A stretch of DNA of 64,000 bases. It comes from GWB1-38-13 sp964488535 (GTDB lineage: Bacteria > Patescibacteriota > Microgenomatia > UBA8517). Position 1 is the first letter of the stretch. Every line of letters begins with the position of its first letter. The stretch covers positions 14,735-78,734 of the forward strand of contig CAZAUT010000002.1 in assembly GCA_964488535.1 (NCBI GenBank). Reading direction: 5' to 3'. Below the pieces are notes generated by a model that did no database searches, was not told where the DNA came from, and worked only from the letters and a program-made list of their open reading frames with translations. This document shows positions 17,959 through 26,874 of the stretch, piece after piece. A program made the translations under genes and the position numbers.

Positions 17959-20259
17959 TTATAATCTCATTCCTTTTAAGCGAAGAGAGTTTCCGACAAC
18001 GGAAAGAGATGACGCTGCCATTGCAAAAGCAGCGAGTGCAGGATTGAGCAGAATTCCGAACGGAAGATAAAGTATTCCCATTGCAACCGGAATAAGAAGG
18101 ACATTATAACCGAATGCCCAAAAAAGATTCTGTTTTATTACTCTTACGGTTGCCTTACTTAAATTAATAACCTTGATAACGCTTTGAAGATCGTTATTAA
18201 GAAGAGTTACCCCAGATGATTCAATTGCTATGTCCGTTCCTGCTCCCATCGCAATTCCAACATCCGCTGTGGCTAACGCCGGAGCATCATTTATCCCGTC
18301 ACCGACAAAAGCAATTGTATTTTTTTGCCCGGGTCGTTTCGTGTCCCGATCCCTGATTTTACCGATAGCTTCCGCCTTTCCTTCCGGAAGAACTCCGGCG
18401 AGAACATTGGCTATACCTGCTTCGTGTGATATCAAGCGTGCAGTTTTTTCATTATCTCCGGTTATCATCCATATATCAATTTTACTTTTCTTCAAAAGCG
18501 CCACGACCTTTTTCGCACTCGGCTTAAGAACATCAGACACTGCAATAACACCATACAAGGATTTTTCCGATGCCAACAGAAGACAGGTCTTACCCTCATT
18601 CTCCAATTTCCCGATAATTTTCATTTCGGAGCGATCGATATTAATTCCCAAATCTTTGATTAAGCGTGTATTCCCCAAATAGAATCTTTTTCCGTTAAAC
18701 AATGCTGTTACTCCTTTTCCCGAAATTGCCTGAAATTTGGAAAGCTTGTCCGTTTTAACATCCATACTTTCCGCTTTTGCCATAACTGCCTTTGCCAGGG
18801 GGTGTTCCGAACCTTTCTCGAGAGAAGAAGATATCCGGATGATATCTTTTTCGTCAAATGAGTAATTTTTGCCTGGTTTTGAGTTAATTATTTTTTTGAA
18901 CGACATAATGTCACTGACGGTCGGCCTGCCTTCCGTCAGGGTACCTGTCTTATCGAATACTATTGTTTTAATCCTGTTTACCAACTCAAAAACACCCGCC
19001 TCCTTAATCAGAATCCCATTTGATGCACCTTTCCCCACCCCAACCGTTATTGCAGTCGGCGTTGCCAAACCGAGTGCACAAGGACAGGCAATTACCAACA
19101 CTGCAATCGCGTTTGAAAACGCAGTTCCAAAAGATCCTAAGATATACCACAAAACAAAAGTTGAAACCGAAAGTATAAGAACAGCCGGAACAAAATAGGA
19201 TGAAATTTTATCGGCCATGTTTTGTATCGGAGCTTTCGATCCTTGTGCAGCAGAGACCAATTCAATAATATTCGAAAGGACCGTATCTCTCCCAACCTTT
19301 GTTGCACGGAAAACAAACGTTCCCGACTTATTAATTGTGGCACCAACTACATTTCCGCCCATTCTTTTGTCCACCGGCATCGGTTCACCTGTAATCATGG
19401 ACTCATCAACACTGCTTTCACCTTCGACAATTACCCCGTCAACCGGAATTTTCTCACCAGGTCTTACTCTTACAAGATCACCTTCCAGTACACGACCGAT
19501 CGGTACGTCAACCTCCCGCGAACCTCGGACAACCCGAGCTGTTTTAGGTTTTAAGCCGATCAATTTTCTGACGGCATCGGAAGTATTCAGTTTGGCTTTT
19601 TCCTCGATATATCGGCCAAGGAGGATGAGAGTAATAATCGTTACGGAGACATCATAGTATAAATGCATGCTAAAACCGAAATTTTCGGCATATGCGGGAA
19701 AGAGTGTGATAAAAGCAGAATAAAAATAGGCAGCACTGGTTCCGCCTGCAACCAGGGTGTCCATATTGGCAGACCTGTTGCGAAACGCCGACCATGCGGA
19801 AAGATAGAACTCCCTGCCTACCCAAAATTGGACTGTGGAAGCAAGAACAAAGAGAATTCCGGAAGAAATTTCAAACACGGAAAAACCGAAAAGTTTTTCA
19901 AAAAGCATGGATATCATTATAAAAGCAGTAATAGTAAGGGAGATCATGACCTTGCTCTTCAGATTTTTCATTTCCTGTAACTTTATTTCCTGCTTAATTT
20001 CATCCTGTCTGTTTATATTTTCAATATCCGAATTATAAGAAATTATGGCCTTATAACCCGTGTCTTTAACCGCATCAATCAGTTTTTGGTTATCAACCAT
20101 TACGGGATCTATTTCCAGATAGGCTTTTTCACTGGCATAATTTATGTTTGCCGATTTTACACCCGGAATGCTTTGGAGTTTCCTTTCGATCAATTTTGCA
20201 CAGCTTGAACAGTGCATACCAACAATGGGAAATGTTTTTTTAGTGGTTGTGTTTACCAT
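17959..20259 (-). CDS. copA: copper-exporting P-type ATPase
   Basis: This 766-aa P1B-type ATPase pumps Cu(I) out of the cytoplasm. One N-terminal HMA domain carries the metal site (GMHCSSCAK). Eight membrane helices surround the ion-path motif CPC (VIACPCALGLATPTA). The actuator TGE (MITGEPMPV), phosphorylation motif (DKTGTLTEG) and hinge (GDGINDAPALA) are all intact. It is the last gene of a csoR - small membrane ORF - copA unit. The small ORF overlaps its start by 20 nt. The CPC motif and CsoR context support copper or silver rather than zinc. Confidence 0.95.
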   Translation of the reverse strand: MVNTTTKKTFPIVGMHCSSCAKLIERKLQSIPGVKSANINYASEKAYLEIDPVMVDNQKLIDAVKDTGYKAIISYNSDIENINRQDEIKQEIKLQEMKNLKSKVMISLTITAFIMISMLFEKLFGFSVFEISSGILFVLASTVQFWVGREFYLSAWSAFRNRSANMDTLVAGGTSAAYFYSAFITLFPAYAENFGFSMHLYYDVSVTIITLILLGRYIEEKAKLNTSDAVRKLIGLKPKTARVVRGSREVDVPIGRVLEGDLVRVRPGEKIPVDGVIVEGESSVDESMITGEPMPVDKRMGGNVVGATINKSGTFVFRATKVGRDTVLSNIIELVSAAQGSKAPIQNMADKISSYFVPAVLILSVSTFVLWYILGSFGTAFSNAIAVLVIACPCALGLATPTAITVGVGKGASNGILIKEAGVFELVNRIKTIVFDKTGTLTEGRPTVSDIMSFKKIINSKPGKNYSFDEKDIIRISSSLEKGSEHPLAKAVMAKAESMDVKTDKLSKFQAISGKGVTALFNGKRFYLGNTRLIKDLGINIDRSEMKIIGKLENEGKTCLLLASEKSLYGVIAVSDVLKPSAKKVVALLKKSKIDIWMITGDNEKTARLISHEAGIANVLAGVLPEGKAEAIGKIRDRDTKRPGQKNTIAFVGDGINDAPALATADVGIAMGAGTDIAIESSGVTLLNNDLQSVIKVINLSKATVRVIKQNLFWAFGYNVLLIPVAMGILYLPFGILLNPALAAFAMAASSLSVVGNSLRLKGMRL

Positions 20260-20347
20260 TTTTTGTCTCCCTACCGCCGAAAAAAAATACGAAAATCAGA
20301 ATGTTCAGTATGATTCCCGCTGTAAGGACAATTAACTTACTTAGCAT
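20240..20347 (-). CDS. 35-aa single-span membrane peptide in the copper operon
   Basis: This ORF starts 1 nt after the csoR stop codon and overlaps the copA start by 20 nt, as expected for a translated gene in a tight operon. It reads MLSKLIVLTAGIILNILIFV followed by FFFGG and a polar tail ending NGKHNH. One membrane helix is clear, and the tail holds two His residues that could bind metal. I know no family for it. Its place between regulator and pump suggests an accessory role for CopA or a copper-delivery peptide, but that is inference. Confidence 0.6.
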   Translation of the reverse strand: MLSKLIVLTAGIILNILIFVFFFGGRETKNGKHNH

Positions 20348-20348
20348 A

Positions 20349-20606
20349 TTATCTTTTCTCAAAAACTCTCATTACCTCTTCAATAGCTTTTTTACTGTTC
20401 CCTTTTTTTATATCGTCCGAAACACAAGTCTGTAAATGATTTTTCAAAACCTTTTCGTCTGCTTTCCTCAGGGCAGACTGGACCGCAAGCGACTGGTGAA
20501 TAATGTCAATACAATATTGTCCCTCCTCCATCATTTTCACCACCTTTTTAAGATGGCCTATTGCAATTTTGTATCTATGGATGGTCGAATTTTGTGTATT
20601 TGGCAT
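20349..20606 (-). CDS. csoR: CsoR-family copper-sensing repressor
   Basis: This 85-aa all-helical protein belongs to the CsoR/RcnR/FrmR family. The copper ligands C-H-C are in place: Cys in EEGQYCIDIIHQ and His-x3-Cys in NHLQTCV. The ATG at 20606 (MPNTQNSTIHRYK) is chosen because AAGGA stands about 8 nt before it. Longer starts up to 20654 would run into the operator. Cu(I) binding releases CsoR-type proteins from GC-rich palindromes; one such site lies 48 nt upstream, shared with the divergent gene. It heads the unit csoR - small ORF - copA. Confidence 0.9.
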   Translation of the reverse strand: MPNTQNSTIHRYKIAIGHLKKVVKMMEEGQYCIDIIHQSLAVQSALRKADEKVLKNHLQTCVSDDIKKGNSKKAIEEVMRVFEKR

Positions 20607-20647
20607 TTTTGTTTTCCTTACCATCGTATAATTCTGCATATTGGTTC

Positions 20648-20676
20648 TTGACATATCCCCCTGGGGGGGATACTAT
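20648..20676 (+). promoter_or_regulatory. divergent copper promoter with CsoR-type operator in its spacer
   Basis: TTGACA (20648-20653) and TACTAT (20671-20676) are 17 nt apart, a near-ideal sigma70-type promoter for the plus-strand cupredoxin gene. The spacer is filled by a C-run/G-run palindrome at 20654-20672 (TATCCCCCTGGGGGGGATA), which closely matches known CsoR operators. A repressor bound there would block the promoter directly and probably the csoR promoter as well. Confidence 0.8.
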
Positions 20677-20708
20677 ATCATATAATCATTTCGTGATTTT
20701 GTCAAATT

Positions 20709-21704
20709 ATGGAACTTGTCTGGCTATCCTTTATTACCGGGCTCACTTCCGGCGGTATCTCCTGCATCGCCATCCAGGGAGGTCTGTTAACTTCTGCTGT
20801 ATCTGATATTCCAGATAAGAACGATACAAAGACGCATGTCTTGTCATTTGTTGTTTCAAAACTTATAACTTACACGTTGTTCGGCTTTTTACTCGGTGTC
20901 GTCGGTTCATTTTTGACATTAAGTCCAAAGGTGTCGGCGATTTTTCAAATTTTTATAGGATTGTATTTGCTGGCTACCGCAGGCCGTATTCTTAATTTGC
21001 ATCCGATATTCCGTTACGTTGTATTCCAACCGCCAAAATTTATTTACAAATTTGCCAAAAGCCAATCAAAAAAAGGAAGTTTGTTTACTCCTATATTCCT
21101 AGGCGCTCTGACCGTATTAATGCCTTGCGGTGTTACACAGGCAATGATGGCTGTCGCGCTCAGTACGGCGAATCCGGTAAGTTCGGCACTGATTATGTTT
21201 GCTTTCGTTCTTGGAACATCACCCGTTTTTTTTACACTCGGTATATCAATTTCCAAATTAATAAAATACAGAGCATTTAACCTGATATCTGCTTCAGTAA
21301 TCACGGTTTTTGCACTTATATCAATCAATGGAGCTTTTGGTCTTATGGGGTCGCCCCATACTTTTCAAAATTACTGGAAAGTAATCACTCAAAAAAATAA
21401 TGTTTATAATACTAAAAATGCAAGTCTTGAAAACGGTTATCAAAACGTAACCATATATGTAACAAATTCCGGCTACGAATCCGATACAACGACACTTAAA
21501 ACAGGTATTCCGGTACGTCTTAAAATCCTTACAGACAATGTTTTCAGCTGCTCACGGGCTTTCGTAATACCGGAATTTAATATCAGCCGAATTCTTCCGG
21601 CAACTGGAGAGGAGATAATTGAATTTACCCCAAACAGAACGGGGCGGTTGGCATATTCATGCAGTATGGGGATGTATACCGGTTCGTTCAATGTTGTTGA
21701 ATGA
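20709..21704 (+). CDS. TauE/SafE-like membrane protein fused to a cupredoxin-like domain
   Basis: This 331-aa protein has about six membrane helices of the sulfite-exporter/UreH/DsbD-like type, including PIFLGALTVLMPCGVTQAMM with a PCG motif. A C-terminal cupredoxin-like beta domain of about 100 residues follows, with possible copper ligands in FSCSRAFVIPEF and YSCSMGMYTG. This fusion is common beside CopA in low-GC and CPR bacteria and is thought to handle copper at the membrane. It is divergent from csoR across the operator, so it should be copper-induced. The leader is about 30 nt. Confidence 0.8.
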   Translation: MELVWLSFITGLTSGGISCIAIQGGLLTSAVSDIPDKNDTKTHVLSFVVSKLITYTLFGFLLGVVGSFLTLSPKVSAIFQIFIGLYLLATAGRILNLHPIFRYVVFQPPKFIYKFAKSQSKKGSLFTPIFLGALTVLMPCGVTQAMMAVALSTANPVSSALIMFAFVLGTSPVFFTLGISISKLIKYRAFNLISASVITVFALISINGAFGLMGSPHTFQNYWKVITQKNNVYNTKNASLENGYQNVTIYVTNSGYESDTTTLKTGIPVRLKILTDNVFSCSRAFVIPEFNISRILPATGEEIIEFTPNRTGRLAYSCSMGMYTGSFNVVE

Positions 21705-21745
21705 TTCAAATTCAATAATCAAATATCAAAAATCAAAACGGAAAT
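21705..21745. repeat. short heptamer repeat (ATCAAAN)
   Basis: Behind the cupredoxin gene, ATCAAAT-ATCAAAA-ATCAAAA follow one another with a 7-nt period, preceded by looser ATTCAA units. It is another example of the heptamer arrays seen in many gaps of this window. Confidence 0.5.
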
Positions 21746-21819
21746 GAAAAATTCAATAATTTACTGATTAATAAATGCCAGATGGAAAATCGTAAAATGG
21801 AAAATAATTTTATAACCTT

Positions 21820-22020
21820 ATGAGTACCAAAATATACAAAATTGCCGGTCTGAATTGTCCGAGCTGTGCGGTGCTTATAGAATCCGAGCTTGAAGATGCC
21901 GGGATAAAAGCAAAAGTATCATATGCTGCAGAAACATTGGAGGTGGAAGATATCAACAAAAAATCATCCCTTAAACTTAAAAAAAAGATAACGGAATTGG
22001 GCTATAATCTGATTGACTAA
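21820..22020 (+). CDS. small HMA-domain metallochaperone (CopZ-like)
   Basis: This 66-aa protein is a single heavy-metal-associated ferredoxin-fold domain with the metal site NCPSCA (CxxC) near residue 14. It begins KIYKIAGLNCPSC, the usual beta-strand and loop. Such proteins carry Cu(I) to a P-type ATPase. Its position behind the copper-inducible membrane gene fits delivery to CopA. A TATAAC box lies close upstream of the ATG, so it can be expressed separately. Confidence 0.85.
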   Translation: MSTKIYKIAGLNCPSCAVLIESELEDAGIKAKVSYAAETLEVEDINKKSSLKLKKKITELGYNLID

Positions 22021-22036
22021 ACAAGAATTTAACCAA

Positions 22037-23314
22037 TTATCTAATTGTATCCTTTCCTATCCACTTGCGAAGTACTTCCGGAATTGTCACCGAACCGTCT
22101 TCGTTTTGGTAATTTTCCAAAATTGCAACAATTGTTCTGCCAACTGCAAAAGCGGTTGCGTCGTTCATATGAACATATTCTGTTCCGCTGTCAGTTTTGA
22201 CCTTTGTGTTTAAACGCCTTGATTGATAGTCCGTCATATAATCCGAGGTGTGAAGTTCACGAAACTTTCCTTGAGCAGGCAACCATGCATTTATATCAAT
22301 TTGCCGGTAATCAGGTCCTCCCATATCACCAGTGCAAATGGATATCACCTGATATGGAATACCCAGACTCTGCATCAAATATTCCTGAATCGCTATGATA
22401 AACTCCTGCTCTTTGGCACCATTTTCGGGAGTTGTAAATGATTCAATTTCCAATTTATCAAACTGGTGTACCCGGAAAATACCTCTCGTGTCTTTTCCAT
22501 ACGATCCCGCCTCACGCCTAAACGCCGTGGAGTATCCGACATAACGAATCGGCAAGTCCTTTTCATTAAAAACCTTATTCATATGAAGGGGTCCAAGAGT
22601 ATGTTCGGCACTACCGACTAAAAGAATGTCGTCCTTCTCAAAAAAATATCGTTCGTCTATTGGATTAAAACGCCCCATCTTCTTCATTACTTCCGATTTT
22701 ATAAAGACAGGAGGAACAACCGGTATAAAAGTTTTTTTGGGAACGCCGATTTTATCTGCAACGTCGGCTATAACTGATTCGTTCGTAAGGGTCTCAAGTA
22801 CAAATTGCACCAATGCAAATTGCATTAAGACCGCATCGCCCATTAGATATGCAAACCTCGTACCTGATATTTGCGCTGCGCTGTTAACGTCAATAATTCC
22901 CAATTTCTCACCAAGTTCCAAATGGTCTTTGGGTTTGAATGTAAACTTTCGGGGTTCTCCCCAAGATCTTGCAACGACATTTTCCGATNNNNNNNNNNCG
23001 TCTTTACCTTTTGGCACGTCCTCGGCAGGAATATTCGGAATTATATCTAATAAAGAATTTAATTCTCCGTCGATTTCACTAAGCTTTGGTTCGGAAACCA
23101 ATAACTCATGTTTAATTTTTTTACCTTCTTCAATGTTTTTATTCTTAGCTGCATCGTTTCTTCTTGCTCGAAGTTGTTCAACTTCCGTTTGTAGTTTTCT
23201 TTTTTCTTCATCCAGAGCAAGTACTTTATCGACCAAAGAGGCATCGAAATTTTTTGAGGAAACTCCTTTTTTTACCAGATCAACATTTTCGCGGATGAAT
23301 TTTAGATCAAGCAT
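22037..23314 (-). CDS. serS: seryl-tRNA synthetase (assembly gap inside)
   Basis: This class II synthetase of about 425 aa starts MLDLKFIRENVDLVKKGVSS and has the long N-terminal coiled-coil arm. Motif 2 (FRREAGSYGKDTRGIFRVHQ) and motif 3 (GRTIVAILENYQ) are intact. Ten Ns at 22988-22997 fall between PKGKD and SENVVARSWGEP. In related enzymes those strings nearly touch, so the gap length is probably nominal and the gene itself is intact. Confidence 0.95.
   Translation of the reverse strand: MLDLKFIRENVDLVKKGVSSKNFDASLVDKVLALDEEKRKLQTEVEQLRARRNDAAKNKNIEEGKKIKHELLVSEPKLSEIDGELNSLLDIIPNIPAEDVPKGKDXXXXSENVVARSWGEPRKFTFKPKDHLELGEKLGIIDVNSAAQISGTRFAYLMGDAVLMQFALVQFVLETLTNESVIADVADKIGVPKKTFIPVVPPVFIKSEVMKKMGRFNPIDERYFFEKDDILLVGSAEHTLGPLHMNKVFNEKDLPIRYVGYSTAFRREAGSYGKDTRGIFRVHQFDKLEIESFTTPENGAKEQEFIIAIQEYLMQSLGIPYQVISICTGDMGGPDYRQIDINAWLPAQGKFRELHTSDYMTDYQSRRLNTKVKTDSGTEYVHMNDATAFAVGRTIVAILENYQNEDGSVTIPEVLRKWIGKDTIR
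22988..22997. other. assembly gap (10 N) inside serS
   Basis: A run of ten Ns keeps the reading frame but leaves four undefined residues. It is a scaffolding or consensus gap, not a biological feature. Confidence 0.99.
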
Positions 23315-23393
23315 AATAAGTTAATAGTTACTTTGTTAATTGGATTGTTGAAAAACTAGCTAAGTATAACAAATGAAGATTCGAAACACTATA

Positions 23394-23681
23394 TTATTTA
23401 AGTACTGGATCCTTAACTACTTTACCAAAATATGCAATATCGCCGTCAAACCTGCGAGCTGCAAGTATTGTGGGAAGTCTTTCTTGTGCCTCACTTCTAT
23501 CAAGCGATAACAATGCCTCTGAACTGACCCTTTTAACTAAACCTTTGGGGAGTCTGTATGCCATTCTCAGCTTCAGTCTCCCTAAAGGTGTCTCTTGCCA
23601 TTTTACTGGGTACGCAAAGACATCAACACGATAAAAATCACCAGTTCGAACGTGTTGAGCAATAGATGATTCAATAGTCAT
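23394..23681 (-). CDS. small protein of unknown function
   Basis: This 95-aa basic protein has no membrane helix and no motif I recognise (RVDVFAYPVKWQETPLGRL). It sits 12 nt downstream of the HD-domain gene on the same strand, so the two are probably co-transcribed. TTG and ATG choices are limited; the ATG at 23681 is used. Confidence 0.5.
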   Translation of the reverse strand: MTIESSIAQHVRTGDFYRVDVFAYPVKWQETPLGRLKLRMAYRLPKGLVKRVSSEALLSLDRSEAQERLPTILAARRFDGDIAYFGKVVKDPVLK

Positions 23682-23693
23682 ATTAGTATTATA

Positions 23694-24293
23694 CTATAAT
23701 CCAAATTCTGAAGCTATTTTTTGCATCGCGGAAAGCGCTATCTGAATAAACTCCTCCAGCTTCACTCCCAATTTTTCCTCGCACATTGCGATATCGTCTC
23801 TTCTTGTTCCACTGGCAAATGAAGGTTGATTAAATTTCTTCATAACAGACGAAAGTTCCACACTGGCAAGCTTTTTATCCGGTCTCACTAGTGCACAAGC
23901 AACGATAAGTCCTGTTAGCGAATCCGCACAAAATATACTCCAATCCATCAGTGTCTTTGGTTCACTTTTGGTATTTTCCCAATTATGCGCTTCCATTGCA
24001 TATGCCACATTTTCCGGTACTTCGTAACCCTTCTCTCTTGCCCATTTTGTAATTTCAACACCCTGCTTTTCCATCGGAACTCCTTCGCAACAATCTCCAT
24101 CATGCAAAAGTCCCGCCATTTTCCATTCCTCTCTATTCCCCTGTTTTTGTTCCTCCCATAATTCATTATTCTTACCCCGTAATTCATCGTAAAGTCCCCC
24201 CATCACTGCCTCCAATGCAAGCATGTGCTTAACTATGTTTTCGTTTTTAACATGTTCACGGATTAAATTTAGTGCTTCGTCTCTTGTAATCAT
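23694..24293 (-). CDS. HD-domain phosphohydrolase-like protein
   Basis: This 199-aa protein has the His and His-Asp pairs of the HD superfamily: KHMLALEAVM, then AGLLHDGDC, a later His in YAMEAHNW, and Asp in IFCADSLTGLI. This is the metal-binding pattern of small HD hydrolases often annotated as HDIG proteins. The substrate is unknown. The start is ATG 24293 because AAGGTG lies 9 nt before it. That site is inside the 3' arm of a strong hairpin, so translation may be controlled by folding. An upstream GTG (24305) is less likely. Confidence 0.8.
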   Translation of the reverse strand: MITRDEALNLIREHVKNENIVKHMLALEAVMGGLYDELRGKNNELWEEQKQGNREEWKMAGLLHDGDCCEGVPMEKQGVEITKWAREKGYEVPENVAYAMEAHNWENTKSEPKTLMDWSIFCADSLTGLIVACALVRPDKKLASVELSSVMKKFNQPSFASGTRRDDIAMCEEKLGVKLEEFIQIALSAMQKIASEFGL

Positions 24294-24302
24294 ATTGTTA
24301 AT

Positions 24303-24331
24303 CACCTTGAAAGGTTGTTCCTTTCAAGGTG
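24303..24331 (-). promoter_or_regulatory. hairpin that encloses the ribosome-binding site of the HD gene
   Basis: CACCTTGAAAGG and CCTTTCAAGGTG form a perfect 12-bp stem with a 5-nt loop. On the minus strand the downstream arm contains AAGGTG, the Shine-Dalgarno sequence of the gene that starts at 24293. No U-tract follows, so it is unlikely to be a simple terminator of lysS. Confidence 0.7.
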
Positions 24332-24381
24332 TATATAGTATTTTAATTTTCCGGAACATTACACCGTGAAAGTAAATTACT

Positions 24382-25830
24382 TTACTTCTCCGGTCGCAGG
24401 GTCGGAAATAAAATTACCTCTTTTATTGCCCAAGTATTTGTAAAAAACATCACCAATCTATCAATTCCAATCCCAATTCCACCAAGTGGAGCCATACCGT
24501 ATTCCATCGCTTCCAAAAAGTCCTCGTCTACCTGTTGCGCTTCTTCTTTGTCTTTTCTTGCCATCTTCACATCAGATTCGAAACGGCTCCTTTGTTCCAT
24601 TGGATCGGTTAGCTCACTCCACCCATCACAAATTTCTTTACCGCCGATGTAGCCCTCAAACCTCTCAACCCAGCCGTTGTTCCGATGGTCTTTTGAAAGA
24701 GGACTAACGTCTTTCGGGTAGTCAATTATCCATATCGGACCGTCAAGCATGTCCGTGACTTTATGTTCGAAGATCGTGTAAATAAGTTGCCCCTTTGTTT
24801 CGCCCCCAAGGAGTTCTATTTTATTTTCTTTGCAATACGTAACCAATCCCTCTTCATTTTCTTTTTCCACATCAAGACCTAATTTATCTTTAACGATATC
24901 CGTCATTGTCACTCTTGGCCACTTGTCCGATATGTCGATAGTTTTTTCTCCTACTTTCATTTTTTGCTCTCCCAAGACTTTATCCGCCAAATGCTTGAAA
25001 AGACCTTCGGTTACATCCATCACTCTCTGATAATCGGCATGGCTCTCGTAATACTCAACCATTGTAAATTCCGGAGAATGTGTCTGGTCTATTCCTTCAT
25101 TTCTGAAGTCCTTACAAATTTCATAGACTCTTTTGTAACCACCAACAATAAGTCGCTTTAAATAAAGCTCATCGGCAATGCGAAGATAAAAATCGTGGTC
25201 TAAAGAATTGTGGTGGGTCTTAAATGGTTTTGCATTTGCTCCGCCGTACAGAGGTTGAAGAGTGGATGTTTCCACCTCCCAGAACCCCAACCCATCCAGG
25301 TAGTTACGTAGTTCTCTCACTAACTTCGAACGAATATTAAAACGCTTTCGCACATCATCGTTAAAAATCAAATCCAAATATCGCTTGCGATACCTCTCCT
25401 CAATGTCTTTGACTCCAAACCACGTAGAGGGAAGAGGGCGGATGGATTTTGTTAAGATCTGAAAGTCGGTTACGTCAATACTTATCTCTCCGGATTTGGT
25501 CTTTGTAACAATTCCTTTGGCAAATAAAATATCACCAACATCAAATAGGTCAAGAATTTTGTAACTGTCCTTAAGGATATTCTTCTGGAACCAAAGCTGG
25601 ATCTTTCCTGTTTCGTCTTTAAGGTCAAAAAAGGAAACATTTCCGTGTCCACGGATGGACATTATGCGTCCGGCAACGGATACTTCCTTGCCGTCTTTAT
25701 CCCTGGCAATACCAATGTCGATTACTTCCTCTTTTGGTTTGGAAGGATAGGGGTTAATTCCCAACTCACGCAACTTATTAACCTTCTCAAGCCGGATTTT
25801 TCTGATTTCTTCAAGTTTTTGGTCAGCCAT
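24382..25830 (-). CDS. lysS: lysyl-tRNA synthetase, class II
   Basis: This 482-aa enzyme has the N-terminal OB-fold anticodon domain (VSVAGRIMSIRGHGNVSFFD) and the class II catalytic core. Motif 2 is VYEICKDFRNEGIDQTHSPE and motif 3 is GIGIGIDRLVMFF. Length and domain order are normal for bacterial LysRS. It starts MADQKLEEIRKIRLEKVNKL. The HD-domain gene follows about 90 nt downstream on the same strand. Confidence 0.97.
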   Translation of the reverse strand: MADQKLEEIRKIRLEKVNKLRELGINPYPSKPKEEVIDIGIARDKDGKEVSVAGRIMSIRGHGNVSFFDLKDETGKIQLWFQKNILKDSYKILDLFDVGDILFAKGIVTKTKSGEISIDVTDFQILTKSIRPLPSTWFGVKDIEERYRKRYLDLIFNDDVRKRFNIRSKLVRELRNYLDGLGFWEVETSTLQPLYGGANAKPFKTHHNSLDHDFYLRIADELYLKRLIVGGYKRVYEICKDFRNEGIDQTHSPEFTMVEYYESHADYQRVMDVTEGLFKHLADKVLGEQKMKVGEKTIDISDKWPRVTMTDIVKDKLGLDVEKENEEGLVTYCKENKIELLGGETKGQLIYTIFEHKVTDMLDGPIWIIDYPKDVSPLSKDHRNNGWVERFEGYIGGKEICDGWSELTDPMEQRSRFESDVKMARKDKEEAQQVDEDFLEAMEYGMAPLGGIGIGIDRLVMFFTNTWAIKEVILFPTLRPEK

Positions 25831-25860
25831 TGAGGATAGTATATCGCAAAAAACAGTTAA

Positions 25861-25962
25861 TTGTCATTCCGATCCAACCTGCCTGTCGCGGGCACTGTCG
25901 GGAATCTATATAAATAATGTAGTTTTGAGTATATAGATTCCGTATCAAGTACGGAATGACAA
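25861..25962. repeat. nested inverted-repeat element between lysS and greA
   Basis: The outer arms are TTGTCATTCCG (25861-25871) and CGGAATGACAA (25952-25962). Inside them GGAATCTATATA (25901-25912) pairs with TATATAGATTCC (25930-25941). The 102-nt unit resembles the GTCATTCC-type palindromic repeats that are scattered through many bacterial genomes. It has no coding capacity. Confidence 0.75.
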
Positions 25963-26038
25963 GGTCAATTTTTTGTTAAAGATTCCGAAACCACGGTATG
26001 CGTGGCTGATGCAAGTTCGAAATGACATGAAGATTAAA

Positions 26039-26503
26039 TTACTCTATCGACACAATTTCGTAATAGAGTTTTCCTGCCGGAGCCGTAACTTCAACTCTGT
26101 CTCCCTTTTTCTTACCCATAAGAGCCTGTCCAAGAGGAGAAGTGTGTGAAATCTTCTTGGCTACGGGATCTGCTTCCCATTCACCAACTATCTCAAATAT
26201 GCTTTCGCTTCCATTGATTTGCACTTTAACCTTTGTTCCAACATCAACCTGGCCGTTTGAAGGGATTCTATCCTTCATAACCGTGGCATTTTTTATGACA
26301 TCTTTCAATTCTTCTATTCTTCCGTCCAAAAACTCCAGTTCGTCCTTGGCGTTTTGATAATCGCTATTTTCGGAAAGATCGCCTTCACCTCTTGCGTTTG
26401 CCAGTCTGTCGACAAGACTCGGACGTTTGTTCTCCAACAGATCCTCAAGCTCTGTTTTAAGAGAGTCAAAACCCTGTTTTGTCAACTGTAATTGTTTATC
26501 CAT
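26039..26503 (-). CDS. greA: transcription elongation factor GreA
   Basis: This 154-aa protein has the N-terminal coiled-coil finger (ANARGEGDLSENSDYQNAKD, which holds the conserved acidic residues at its tip) and the C-terminal FKBP-like domain (ISHTSPLGQALMGKKKGDRV). GreA enters the RNA polymerase secondary channel and stimulates cleavage of backtracked RNA. Length and both signature regions are normal. Confidence 0.96.
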   Translation of the reverse strand: MDKQLQLTKQGFDSLKTELEDLLENKRPSLVDRLANARGEGDLSENSDYQNAKDELEFLDGRIEELKDVIKNATVMKDRIPSNGQVDVGTKVKVQINGSESIFEIVGEWEADPVAKKISHTSPLGQALMGKKKGDRVEVTAPAGKLYYEIVSIE

Positions 26504-26874
26504 ATTGTCAGAATCCTCAAAAAAAACTCCCCGTCAGGGAAGATGTATAAAAAGCCTATTGTTGTTTTTTCTGTTTACAAACATTAATAATACTACTATC
26601 CAAAATACTCTTTGCAAGGGCCATTTTCGGGCGGAAGAGATATGGGTAGGACGGTATTTTATGTTCAGATACGACCTTTGTCAAGTACTTTACAATTTAC
26701 TTTAAAACCGGCAGTATTTTTCATATATAATTACAAAGTTGTATACAAAGTTGTATTAAAAAGAATGTAAAATTCATTTTGTATATAATTATGAACAATC
26801 CATAACCTTACGGCTTTGGGTTTTATTGAGTTTTCAGATACAAACCAAATATTAATTGACTTTGTAGAATTTAT
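26504..26874. other. intergenic region between greA and the LCP gene
   Basis: This 371-nt AT-rich divergent gap holds the promoters of both genes. A TAGAAT box lies 4 nt before the LCP ATG. A weak TCCC/GGGA hairpin followed by T residues is seen on the minus strand ahead of greA. I see no gene in it. Confidence 0.5.

Noticed and set aside
26504..26560. Intrinsic terminator upstream of greA
   Set aside because: The stem is only about four base pairs, and no gene upstream on that strand would need it.
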